A stretch of DNA of 64,000 nucleotides, taken from contig NW_022985461.1 of NCBI RefSeq assembly GCF_010093595.1, forward strand, positions 290,454 to 354,453, written 5' to 3'. The number at the start of each line of letters is the position of its first letter. The first letter of the stretch is position 1. Under the pieces are notes generated by a model. The model was not told the DNA's origin and searched no databases. It saw only the letters and a list, made by a program, of their open reading frames with translations. Position numbers and translations under genes: made by a program. Of this stretch, positions 55,401 through 64,000 are shown piece after piece. The DNA is from Mytilinidion resinicola. Lineage: Eukaryota; Ascomycota; Dothideomycetes; Mytilinidiales; Mytilinidiaceae.

Positions 55401-56665
55401 AGTTAGCATTATGTGCTGCATGGCAAGGACTAGGTGTGATTAGGGAGTACCGTACGAATTCCGTAACACCAGAGGTGCTTTGAGCCTGTCTGATCAACCC
55501 AGTTCTGGAATTCTGATCTGCTGAGAAGCCAACAGCAAGTTCCTTCGCAACGCAGCGCCCGTGCATGGTGAAGGCTAGTCGTGTAGTCATGGCTCGGAAT
55601 ATATCGCAGTAGCCGAATCTTCTGACGCTCTATGATAATCATATAATTAGCTTCATTCTAGTATTAATTCTTTGCTTTAACTTGTTCGGATTACCTGCTT
55701 CTTTAAGGATCTTCTGAATCTGGCGAGCTCCGCTCCGCTGGAGCGCAAGCGTCTGCTGCGATCGAAAATCCCTACTTTCTTGAATTTCTGCAATTTGCTT
55801 TATGCGTAATGTTCTGTTTTCTTCTATCTCTGCTGTTAACAAGCGGCGAAAGCCTTGTGTTTCTTGTTCGGATGCCAGTTGCAGCTCCTCGGTAACTTCA
55901 TCTTTTGCTTCACTAATGCTCTCCTCTATATCCTTGAAGTCCACCTTGAATGACTTCCATACTGACTTTGAATATCGTTTGACGCCTATTAAAGTAAAAG
56001 ACTTAGAATCCTTGTGAACAATTGTGAACTGGTTTTGCGATCTAACCTTTCTCTTGCACTACCCCAAGTGCCTTCGAGCAGAACTTCACAATAATAGCGT
56101 AAAATGCGGAAATTGCTTCCTGTAGCCTTGCTGATGTTGGGAAAAGTTTCCCATATTCAGACAACCGGGGACAGTAGGTGCTGAGCTGATTTACTCGCTG
56201 TGACAACTTGTCGAAGTACTCGGCAAAATTTGATGAAACCTAGCAAACGAGAGAATTGTAAGTTAAACTCGGATAGGACATGGGTAACACGGAGTACAGA
56301 CCAAGATAACGAGTTTGATACTGCCCCAAACTAGCGCCGCTATCTGGTTGGGCCCTGCGCACGTGTCGATGACCGTACAGTATTGCTGAACGGATCCTAG
56401 GAGTCCTTGGATTCGAGTAGCAAAGAGACGGCTCTTCCGACTTGCGTTTGCTCGAGTGACTTGCTCTGTCAGCTGGACAACGTCATCTGCTGTAGGCGCA
56501 TGGCTCGAGGATGAGACGAGTTGAGCAGTTTGATCTAGTGAGAGAACCTGATGGAATTCGTCCAAGGCTGTCGTCAGCTCGATATGAGCCCTTTATGTTG
56601 TGAGCTAGACCCCTTTAAAGAGTGTCGAGTTGCGTGGGCTGACATGTTACCATGGATGCCACCAT
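52410..56665 (-). CDS. Fungal NLR: helical N-domain, NACHT, ankyrin repeats
   Basis: STAND/NLR-type ATPase of the kind linked in fungi to non-self recognition and regulated cell death. Exons, minus strand: 56665-56651 (uncertain), 56577-56302, 56239-56047, 55985-55695, 55629-55456, 55385-55361, 55299-54721, 54660-52410; frames close at every junction, giving about 1267 aa including the gap. The N-terminal part (ALVWGSIKLVIL, FCSKALGVVQEK) looks like the DUF7708-type domain, then a coiled-coil (IAEIQESRDFRSQQTLALQR). NACHT: GIPGCGKTVLL Walker A (about 316-326, core on a 25-bp microexon) and FLLIDGLDEADE Walker B (about 416-427). The C-terminus has ankyrin repeats (TALQAAAEGGHLAVVKRLLQ, EKADVNAAAAG) of 35 aa, split by an 802-N assembly gap. 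No stop or frameshift in the visible sequence, so it seems intact. The first exon and start are inferred. Confidence 0.85.
52593..53394. other. Assembly gap (802 N) inside ankyrin repeats
   Basis: All N. The visible repeats on either side are nearly identical at nucleotide level, which probably caused collapse of the assembly. The distance between matching Thr codons across the gap is 852 bases, not a multiple of the 105-bp repeat, so the gap length is an estimate and the repeat number is unknown. Confidence 0.95.
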
Positions 56666-56985
56666 GCACACTGTGACTATTGAGGCGCTTGGAAGCGCTA
56701 AACTGCTTGTAACGTAGCCGTTGCGAATCTAAGCTAAGTTATCCAATGAAAGTGAGCAATCTAGTGATGGTGTTGAGTGTAGGACGTTGGAGTTTCCAAT
56801 GGCGAGGCTTTTGTTTTATACTTTTGCCAGGCTGAAAACTCAGCTTGCATCACGTAGTTACTCGCTATTGTCGCTTGCAAAATGTAGTGATTCCCCCCCC
56901 CTTGTCGGCCTAGGCAATCCCCCACCAACCTCACCAAAATTGTACGGTAGAAAACAGAGATAACCTCAACACCTAATGAAGCCAA

Positions 56986-58016
56986 ATGGGCCAGAAACTG
57001 AACCCATTAGTCGTTAATCAGATTCGCCGCCTTCTAGACCTCAATGAGTCGATTAAATCGATTTCCCGAACCACAAAGGTGCAGAAAAACACCATACGGA
57101 AGCTCCGGCTGAACTGGGACATCTGGGGCCAACCGTACGCGCCTACCACCGTCAAACTCGGCCGGCCACGGACTCTCACGATAGAGCAAGAAGAGGCAAG
57201 TCATGGTGTTGAGTCTCTTGGCTTGGCTAGGCTAACGTTGCGCAGTGGATCCTCGAAGACCAGCCCACCGCATACCTTGATGAGATCCAGCAATCCCTAT
57301 TCGATCAGTTTGAAGCTCAAGCCTCTGAGGCAACGATATATCGAGTTCCAAAGCGACACAAGTGGTCGAGGAAGGTGGTGCAGCTACGAGCAGCCCAGCA
57401 GTCACAGTTTCTACGAGCGGCCTGGCGCGGCAGGCAGATACAATAGGACATTGAGGACCTCTGCTTTGTAGACGAGAGTGCTAGTAATGAGAGAACTGGC
57501 GATAGAAAGCGTGGCTACTCACCTGTAGGTCTGCCGGCTCTCTCATTTGTGCCATTGTCAGGATCTGAGCGTTGGAGAGTGCTTCTCGCCCTCACTACTA
57601 AGGGCTTCCTGGATAATCCTCTAGTATATCAAGGCGCCGTAAATCGCGAGCTCTTTAACAGCTGGGTAGAGGTCTCTGTAATTCCACAGCTTGTTCCGAT
57701 GTTAGAGGAGGGACGCCAGGCTCGCATTATATTAGACAACGCGTCAATTCATCGCAGCCAGGAGCTCAAAGATCTATGCGCCAGGCATGGTGTTGAGCTC
57801 TCCTACTTGCCGCCCTACTCACCTGACATGAATCCCATTGAGAAGACCTTTTCCGTGCTCAAGAGCTGGATTAAAAGGAACTATCTACTGGTGTACAACT
57901 TCAACGACTTTGGGGCCTTTATGCAGTACGCCCTGCAGCAACTACAGGTTGGTGAGGTTGCTGAAGGCTTTATTCGATCGTCTGGATACACAAGAGGGCT
58001 GGAGGACAATAAATGA
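56986..58016 (+). pseudogene. Tc1/mariner-type (DD34E) transposase, one internal stop
   Basis: IS630-Tc1-mariner superfamily transposase. Exons 56986-57195 and 57246-58016, joined by a 50-bp GC-AG intron (GCAAGT donor), restore one frame of 326 codons. The N-terminus has a helix-turn-helix pair (NQIRRLLDLNESIKSISRTT) and a GRPR linker. The catalytic triad is visible: Asp in CFVDES (57471), Asp in RIILDNASIH (57735) and Glu in PPYSPDMNPIEKTF (57840), with 34 residues between the last two. A TAG at 57444-57446 lies nine codons before the first Asp and breaks the protein; the rest is open. It points away from the NLR, whose start is about 320 bp to its left. I did not find convincing terminal inverted repeats directly flanking it. 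Confidence 0.8.
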
Positions 58017-58310
58017 ATTTATTCTATGCAATAGCACGGCACTGAAATAATAGAAAATAGGTGGAATTTTCGGCCTCGGCTATACCTCTCTATTTGATTT
58101 ATGAATTATATCCAATTAGGTATAGAACAGAGCACGTAAGGCCTCGAGGGCTTACCTGGCTCTATTTGGAAAGCGTGGTGGAGAGGGAGGATATCTCCGG
58201 AAAATTTGGCGTGGGTGATGGGACGGAAGTTATCTACATCAATGATAAATCTGCATCCACCGCTTGATTGTTCCGCTCCGGCTATAGGGTCTTCGAAAGT
58301 CTACTAAACT

Positions 58311-58536
58311 TTCTAGAATCCCTCTAGAGTGGCGCCAGAGAGCTACTTCTAAGCGTGAAAGTTTTGCCACCCTTAGATCTTAAGTGGACGAACACCTCGC
58401 CCGCGCTAGCAGGGAGGACGGCCGACCCGCACCGGCCATAGCCTTGTGAGGTGGCGATTCTGTAGGTGTTCTCAGATAGTTGAGTTGGTTGACTGGAGGC
58501 GTGGCCAAGTTGAATTGCAAGGCTGGGGGTTGACGT
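58311..58536 (+). repeat. Right inverted repeat of the NLR island
   Basis: Inverted partner of 51375-51617. The strong block is 58404-58536 (AGCAGGGAGGACGGCCGACC, CTTGTGAGGTGGCGATTCTG, TAGGTGTT, GAGTTGGTTGACTGGAGG); it carries a short insertion (about 6 bp after TAGGTGTT) relative to the left copy. The inward extension includes TTCTAGAATCC at 58311. GC is higher than in the left copy. Confidence 0.75.
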
Positions 58537-59730
58537 TACCGCAACGCCCTGATGATTGATTATGTGAGGCAGGGTTGTTCTCCACTAGCCCGAATTGGTG
58601 GTCGCTTCTTTTGGAGGTACCAACCTGCCTGGCGACCTTGCATGAATTTGCGCGCCACAGCAGACACCAAGCTGATGATGACTTCACAGCATCATAGCGA
58701 GGTTTTGATGCTCGGATAAGACCCTGCTATTAGTATTTAGAGTGGTAAGAGCTTTATAGTGGTTCTGTGGGGAGAGAAGTCTGTTATGTTATAAAAGAAG
58801 GCTCTCTACAAATTAGGCTTAAAGGCGAGGATGCGAACGTAATTTTTAGGTGAGAGGGGTCCTGGATGTTTATAAATAGCCACAGTACACGACCTATATA
58901 GAACTACTGCAGATACCGACGTGTGCATGGAGTGTGAGTTGCTTAAAGTTAAAGTACCCGTCATATTTCTCGGCACAGTGGGTTTGGCATCCACCACCAC
59001 CCCCACCCCCGCCGCCGCCGCAGAGTCAAACACCCTGACACTGTAGACCTACCTATACGTAGACTTAGTCAAACACCTGGACACTGCGTACATGCAGAGT
59101 TAATCAAACACACGGACTTCTCAGCTTCATCCCCGCCCACCCGTTCGACCGCTGCGGACAGTTCGTCATCAGCGTACTAGCCCCCCCGCAAAAACCCCCT
59201 TTTAACCCTTATCCGACGTCTTACTCTTCGTACGCTTCCAGAACTACGCACTGTCACGTGTGCATAGCAGTGGTACACGTTGTACACGAACGAAGTGTTG
59301 ATTGCTGAGTTATCTGACTAGCTAGTTATGTAGAGAAAGAGAAAGGACTTGTAAGAGTTGTGCAGCCGTGCAGCTCCTACCTTGCCTTCGTCCGTCAGGC
59401 GCACCTGACCACGACCAATCCTTCGTCAACTTCACAGCATCTCACGCATCAAAAGCCAGTCATTTCAATTTCAATCTCTTGATTGCTATTCGAGATCTGC
59501 TCAAGAGCATAATCTCTTACATATTACACACAACAAAATATTAAGGAGAGTCATGAAGCCAAAAATCCTCGACTCTTACAAGCAAAACGCCCTGCCAATG
59601 CTTCGTTTCGACCCGAGTAATACTACATTACTTTTTTCCATTTCTCTCTTTCCCCCTCTCTCAACAAGGAAAAATAACACCGCGGGTATTATGCAATGCA
59701 ACATGCGATATTATATGATGTTTCCCCCAT
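58537..59730. other. Intergenic, no supported gene
   Basis: Contains a (CCA)n/(CCG)n-rich stretch at 58990-59020, a short repeat (59024-59120) and a C9-type run near 59180. AT-rich and pyrimidine-rich towards 59700, consistent with the 3' UTR of the CFEM-like gene. Confidence 0.5.
59024..59120 (+). repeat. Three short direct repeats
   Basis: AGTCAAACACCCTGACACTG at 59024, AGTCAAACACCTGGACACTG at 59067 and AATCAAACACACGGAC at 59102; spacing 43 and 35 bp. Confidence 0.7.
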
Positions 59731-62250
59731 TTACAGAACGAAAAGAGCCATGACGGCGCCGATGGCGCCGACGGCGAAGTGGGAGGCGCTGAGAGCAGAT
59801 GCAGCACCGGTGAACTGGGGAACGGATGGGGAGGTGATCGTGCCGTTCCCAGTGGGGTAGGGCTGGACGATAGTGCCAAAGGATGAAGTGGCGGTGGCGT
59901 AGACTGCGGCGGGAGTGCCAGGCGCGAGGTTGACGGCGGGCTGAGTGGCAGTGGCACCAGGAATGGAGTTGGTGTTGGTGGTGAAAGCGACTTGTGGAAC
60001 TGTGACGACGGTCTGGGTAACGGTCGTGGAGGTAATAGAGGAGCCGACAATCGTGGTTCCGCCCTGCACGCACGGCACGGTTACAGTCTGGGTAGCGACG
60101 AGGGTGATGGTCGTGACCGGAGCAGTGTAGCCGGCAGGAGTTGAGGCAACCGGGGCGAGAGTGGATGCACCTGGGATAACTGCACTCGAGAAAGAGGTGA
60201 TGACAACAAGCGTGGTAGCAGGGGCAGCAGGGGCAGTGTACGCCGGGGTCTCGGCGGGAGTTGGACCCAGGGTGACGGTGCTTGGGCAGTTGGTGATAAG
60301 ACCGGGGTTCTGGGGCACAAATGGCGCGCAGATACCGACGAGGTATGAGAGAGCAGCTTGAACTTCAGACGAATCGGCTCCCCATGCGGAAACACACTCG
60401 ATAACGCTCTTGGTGAAGTCGGCGTTCTTGCAGTAGCAGCTGAAGTCGGTGTTGTCCTTGCACTGAGACTTGGTAGTGATCCAGGTGTTCATGCACTTGG
60501 GCAAGACGCCAGGGCAGCTGCTGGTGGGAACCGCTGAAGGAGTGGAGGTAGAAGCTGGGAAGAGAACAGTGCTTGACTCAACCACGACAGAAGAAGAGGT
60601 GTAAGGCGCCGGGCCGGGAGTGCTCTCGGACTGAGCGGGAACAGTGGCCGAAGATCCTACTGGGACGGTAGCAGGGAAGCTAGTGTATCCGCCGGGAACC
60701 GTAGTAGGACCTGCGGGAGCAGTGGCAGAAGAAGACTCGGGAGTGCCTGGGACCGATGCAACGCTAGATGCGGGAGTGCCTGGAACAGAGGCAGCGCTAG
60801 ACTCGGGAGTACCTGGAACAGAGGCAGCACTGGACTCGGGCGTACCTGGGACCGAAGCAGCGCTAGACTCGGGAGTACCTGGAACAGAGGCAGCACTGGA
60901 CTCGGGCGTACCTGGGACCGAAGCAGCGCTAGACTCAGGAGTGCCTGGGACCGAAGCGGAGCTAGCCTGGCAACCATACGCACCCGGGACACAGGGCACG
61001 GATGTGGTAGCAACGACGACCGTAGAGCTGGACTCAGGAATACTAGGGGGAGTAGTAGTCTCCACGGGAGCAGTGGCCGAGAATGATTGGGGGGTGCCGG
61101 GAACAGAAGCAGAGCTGGACTCAGGAGTGCCTGGGATAGAAGCAGAGCTCGACTCGGGGGTACCCGGGACTGAAGCAGAGCTTGAGCCGCATCCGTATGT
61201 TCCGGGGACACAGGCTGCAGATGTAGTAGCAACAACGACTGTGGAGCTAGACTCAGGAATGCTGGGGGTAGTGGTAGGTCCTACTGGAACAGTAGCAGAG
61301 GACTCAGGAGTGCCAGGGACAGAAGCAGAGCTCGACTCGGGAGTGCCGGGGATAGAAGCGGATGTTGAGCCGCACCCATATGTTCCGGGCACGCAAGGGA
61401 TGGAAGTAGTCGCAACAATGCTCGAAGGGATAGACTCAGTAGCAACGGTCGCGGACGATTCGGGGACGCTGGTGAAAGGAACCCCTCCAGTGCTGGATGG
61501 AGTTGGGACTGAGATCACGACGGAAGACGCGCTGCAGCCATAAGCACCCGGAACACATCCGGCGCTGGATGGCGCTGGGGTAGAAACGATTACAGAGGAC
61601 TCGCTGCAGCCATAGGAGCCCGGGATGCATCCGGTGCTGTATGGGGTGGGAGTGGAAACAACAACCGATGAACTAGAGTGAGAGTCGCAGTTGAAGCCAA
61701 TGTAATGAAGACCGATCTCGCAGCTGTCCTTGCCCTGCTCGCCATGGTCGCCGAGGTAGACTTGGACGGTTTTGGCACCACCACACTGGGTGTTCTTGAC
61801 AGTGGTACCCTCCTTTTGGCAGGGCGATACCTGCTTGCAGGTGGAGCCGTCCTCCATACCGTAGTGGAACTCGAGATTGCAGTCGAACTCGACAGACACT
61901 TGCAGCTCGTCCACAGAGAAACCGGTGGACTTGCTGCAGGAGAAGGACGCGGGACTAGACTTGGAGACGGTGGTCTTCGCACACTTGCTGTTGAAAGTCC
62001 TCTTGGTCAGGGCATCACGCTTGTTGAAGCTGTTGGCGCACGTCCATCCTCCACTGAAGTTGAAGTCGTCATAAGAATCGAAGTTGCCGGTGGGGAGGTC
62101 GCCCCAGCCGTAGCCCGACTTCTGCTTGTCCGTGCACTCGTTGTTGCAGTTGGTGGGGTTCTTGAAGACGGGAGCATAGCGGTCCCAGGTAGCAGTGACC
62201 TGCTGGGCAGCCAGGCCAGAGATCAAAAGAGTAGAAGTAGAGAGCCTCAT
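59731..62250 (-). CDS. CFEM-like GPI-anchored cell-surface protein with tandem repeats
   Basis: Single exon, 839 aa from the ATG at 62250. That start gives signal peptide MRLSTSTLLISGLAAQQVTA; the frame is open 32 codons further but that extension would bury the signal, so it is rejected. Residues about 21-195 form a Cys-containing extracellular domain (RYAPVFKNPTNCNNECTDKQ, GGWTCANSFNK, KDSCEIGLHYIGFNC). A long Ser/Thr/Pro-rich region follows with CVPGTYGC-type blocks and seven 11-aa PGTPESSAASV repeats. A Cys-rich module (CPGVLPKCMNTWITTKSQCK, FSCYCKNADFTKSVIECVSA) matches the CFEM pattern except that one of the usual paired cysteines is displaced. The end (SALSASHFAVGAIGAVMALF) is a GPI-attachment signal. 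Probable cell-wall protein; CFEM proteins act in adhesion, heme capture or host contact. Confidence 0.85.
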   Translation of the reverse strand: MRLSTSTLLISGLAAQQVTATWDRYAPVFKNPTNCNNECTDKQKSGYGWGDLPTGNFDSYDDFNFSGGWTCANSFNKRDALTKRTFNSKCAKTTVSKSSPASFSCSKSTGFSVDELQVSVEFDCNLEFHYGMEDGSTCKQVSPCQKEGTTVKNTQCGGAKTVQVYLGDHGEQGKDSCEIGLHYIGFNCDSHSSSSVVVSTPTPYSTGCIPGSYGCSESSVIVSTPAPSSAGCVPGAYGCSASSVVISVPTPSSTGGVPFTSVPESSATVATESIPSSIVATTSIPCVPGTYGCGSTSASIPGTPESSSASVPGTPESSATVPVGPTTTPSIPESSSTVVVATTSAACVPGTYGCGSSSASVPGTPESSSASIPGTPESSSASVPGTPQSFSATAPVETTTPPSIPESSSTVVVATTSVPCVPGAYGCQASSASVPGTPESSAASVPGTPESSAASVPGTPESSAASVPGTPESSAASVPGTPESSAASVPGTPASSVASVPGTPESSSATAPAGPTTVPGGYTSFPATVPVGSSATVPAQSESTPGPAPYTSSSVVVESSTVLFPASTSTPSAVPTSSCPGVLPKCMNTWITTKSQCKDNTDFSCYCKNADFTKSVIECVSAWGADSSEVQAALSYLVGICAPFVPQNPGLITNCPSTVTLGPTPAETPAYTAPAAPATTLVVITSFSSAVIPGASTLAPVASTPAGYTAPVTTITLVATQTVTVPCVQGGTTIVGSSITSTTVTQTVVTVPQVAFTTNTNSIPGATATQPAVNLAPGTPAAVYATATSSFGTIVQPYPTGNGTITSPSVPQFTGAASALSASHFAVGAIGAVMALFVL
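60735..60965 (-). repeat. 33-bp minisatellite in the CFEM-like gene
   Basis: Seven in-frame copies of a 33-bp unit coding PGTPESSAASV, six nearly perfect and one with Ala/Val changes. Two alternating DNA variants (with CTGGAACAGAGGCAGC and CTGGGACCGAAGCAGC on the plus strand) suggest higher-order duplication. Confidence 0.85.
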
Positions 62251-64000
62251 GGCGGGGAGAATAGATGGTATCAACGAACGGTAGTAGGAAGATAGCGAAG
62301 GAAGCACTGCTTTAACGACTGTGGAAAAGAAACAATATGAAAACAAGAGCAGACAAGCGAATGAATCTGACTCTTGCGAGACTTTTAATAGGGAAACAAC
62401 TTGGTGATGGATGAGATGGTGGTTCTACAGCGCGGGTAGGGCCACACTTATACATACAGACGGGCTCTCTTGAAACGCGCGGCGGCGAAACAACCTTCAG
62501 TCCCCACCCGGCTAGCCACACAGCACGGAGGCCCACGGCGTGACTGGCCATGCAGTTGTCGCGCGCGATGAGGTTCCATTGTTAGGCACGGCGACCAGGT
62601 GCCGGGCGTGAAGGACGCAGTCGGCTTGGCGTCGAGGGCACGTGCGGCGACCCCTCTGTTTCACCACCGAGCCGCATCCTGGCGCGACGCCACGACTGGC
62701 CACTCGGGGTTGGCGTTGCTTGCCGCTGCCAGTCCAGCGCGTCGGTGCCGCCTGGGTCCCCCTCGCCCTGCTCCTGTTTTGCTCTCTCCGCCGTCGCTTT
62801 GGGCCCGCGACGTTACCCTTTGAGCGATGCCGCCCCGTGCATTGCACGCTTTGGCTGCGTGTCAGCCGTGCGCGGGTACCTGACGGGCAGGACGGGATCC
62901 TAGCAAGGGGTCTGAGACCGCCATCGACGCCGTGTCTAAAAATGCCCACCGGCGACAAGACACGCTGCTGTTTCATGCCCACTGCCAGGAGTCCACTCGG
63001 AAGGCCAAGGCCATGGAAACACGATGCTCGGGGGACTCTGCCAGCAAGCGTTGCAGTGTTTAGTCAAAGGAAATGGATAGGAGACCAATCGTTCAATCCG
63101 CTCGTTCTCGTGGTCTTTCGCCTTCGCTCGCTACGCCGGGTCTCTAGGGGGCATGTCTGTGTATTCTCCACGAATCGACCAAGCCGCATCGACCTGTGCC
63201 CCATGAGACGACTCGACATGCATGCGGCGGGTGACAGTTGCATGTTTGCGGGTGATAGTAGCATGTTCGCAGCTCTCCCGGCGCTCGACCGCCCCCTGAA
63301 CGAGCCACCAGGTCGGTTCGAATTCGGCTTTAGCCAGCGGTCCTGAGGCCCGCTCGGGCTACTCACGTTGATGGAGTAGGTGTGCTGAACGAGCCAAGCC
63401 CGGGGTCTATACAAGCAACAAAGGGTTCGTTTCGCAGCTTGAGGAGGTGGCAGTGCTGTGAAGCGAGTGTCACGCGTTTGAGCAGTGAATGAGGATACAT
63501 CTCCAAATGTGCCCAGATCGGGAACCACACCTTGTTGATATTCACTCCCATATAGACGCTTTGGGCCATCATGTTCACCAAGCATGTCCTTGAGTCCGCG
63601 GTAAGCTTCGCAGACGCACCGAGATGGTGCCTATGCACTCGGGTCGAGCACCCGGTGGACCCATCACTCCACAGATATAGCCAACCGCCAGGATATGGCA
63701 TGATTCATACTTAGCTATGGAAGAACTTGCTCAAGAGGGTAGAAGCCCGTCAAACGCCTCAACAGTGAATGTGGTCCATCCGAGGCCTCCGGCCGGATAC
63801 AGCACGCTTCTTCGTTGTTGTGCTCCTGTTTCAACAACTCGCAAGCTAGATCGAGACAAGACCAGGGATACGAGACCCGATTCCGTTCGGTGTGGTAGCC
63901 CGTGTCAAGGGGACCGACGAGGAAAGAAACCGTCCGCTTCATGCGACAACCCATGTTGACCTGTGTTTCATGGAAAGGAGGCAAGCCCGCGCAACGTCCA
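62251..64000. other. Upstream region of the CFEM-like gene, no further gene found
   Basis: Long open frames (62642-63346 plus, 63064-63585 minus) are GC-driven, without domains or splice signals, and are not called. The region up to about 62480 is the likely CFEM gene promoter and leader. A 21-bp duplication lies at 63227-63268. Confidence 0.45.
63227..63268 (+). repeat. 21-bp direct duplication
   Basis: GCGGGTGACAGTTGCATGTT followed directly by GCGGGTGATAGTAGCATGTT; two imperfect copies of a 21-bp unit. Confidence 0.75.

Noticed and set aside
56700..58140. Terminal inverted repeats immediately flanking the DD34E transposase
   Set aside because: Weak similarity (GGCCTAGGC near 56910 and GGCCTCGGC near 58072) is in direct rather than inverted orientation and too short to support element ends.
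60644..61543. 299-codon plus-strand open frame with GVPGTEAALDS repeats
   Set aside because: It is the antisense of the Ser/Thr-rich repeat region of the CFEM-like gene; openness comes from the repeat unit.
62642..63346. 234-codon plus-strand open frame
   Set aside because: Arg-rich, no domain, GC-driven absence of stops; no promoter or homology signal I can recognise.

Overview
The window is nuclear DNA of a filamentous ascomycete (Pezizomycotina; Dothideomycetes-like is my best guess, not proven). It has many 45-70 bp GT-AG introns with CTAAC-type branch points, compact genes on both strands, and fungus-specific families: a CFEM-like GPI protein, a TRI12-type MFS pump, a NACHT-ankyrin NLR and a DUF7918-like protein. 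I rebuilt multi-exon models by hand; for each, exon phases agree and total length is divisible by three.

Layout. 0.7-3.8 kb: four related copies of an unrecognised small protein family, two intact and two broken. 5.4-8.3 kb: SAM50 (mitochondrial outer-membrane barrel assembly) divergent from UBC6 (ER-anchored E2). 8.3-13.5 kb: gene-poor stretch with a pogo-like terminal repeat remnant. 13.5-50.7 kb: a dense, mostly housekeeping block. It carries an MFS hexose transporter, Cid1-type terminal uridylyltransferase, TFIIF alpha subunit, a proline/serine-rich membrane-tailed protein, HGH1 (eEF2 folding), BCS1 (complex III assembly), a PCI-like helical protein, a PAQR/Izh receptor, ILV2 (acetolactate synthase), a TRAPPC12-like protein, a DUF7918-like protein, a HAD hydrolase, an Impact-like protein, a secreted phytase-like protein and a TRI12-type MFS pump. 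Two tandem-repeat arrays (27.2-27.5 and 43.9-44.6 kb) share a core in opposite orientations.

51.3-58.6 kb is an accessory island. It holds a fungal NLR (helical N-terminal domain, NACHT, near-identical ankyrin repeats interrupted by an 802-N assembly gap) and a DD34E Tc1/mariner-type transposase with one internal stop. The pair is enclosed by diverged inverted repeats about 7 kb apart, and repeat DNA lies on both sides. The last 5 kb hold a long repeat-rich CFEM-like GPI-anchored cell-surface protein and its upstream region.

Mitochondrial functions recur (SAM50, BCS1, ILV2), but I see no operon-like or cluster logic; neighbours mostly pair as divergent or convergent genes. The most unusual parts are the inverted-repeat-bounded NLR island, the orphan paralogue cluster at the left edge, and the shared-core tandem repeat family.
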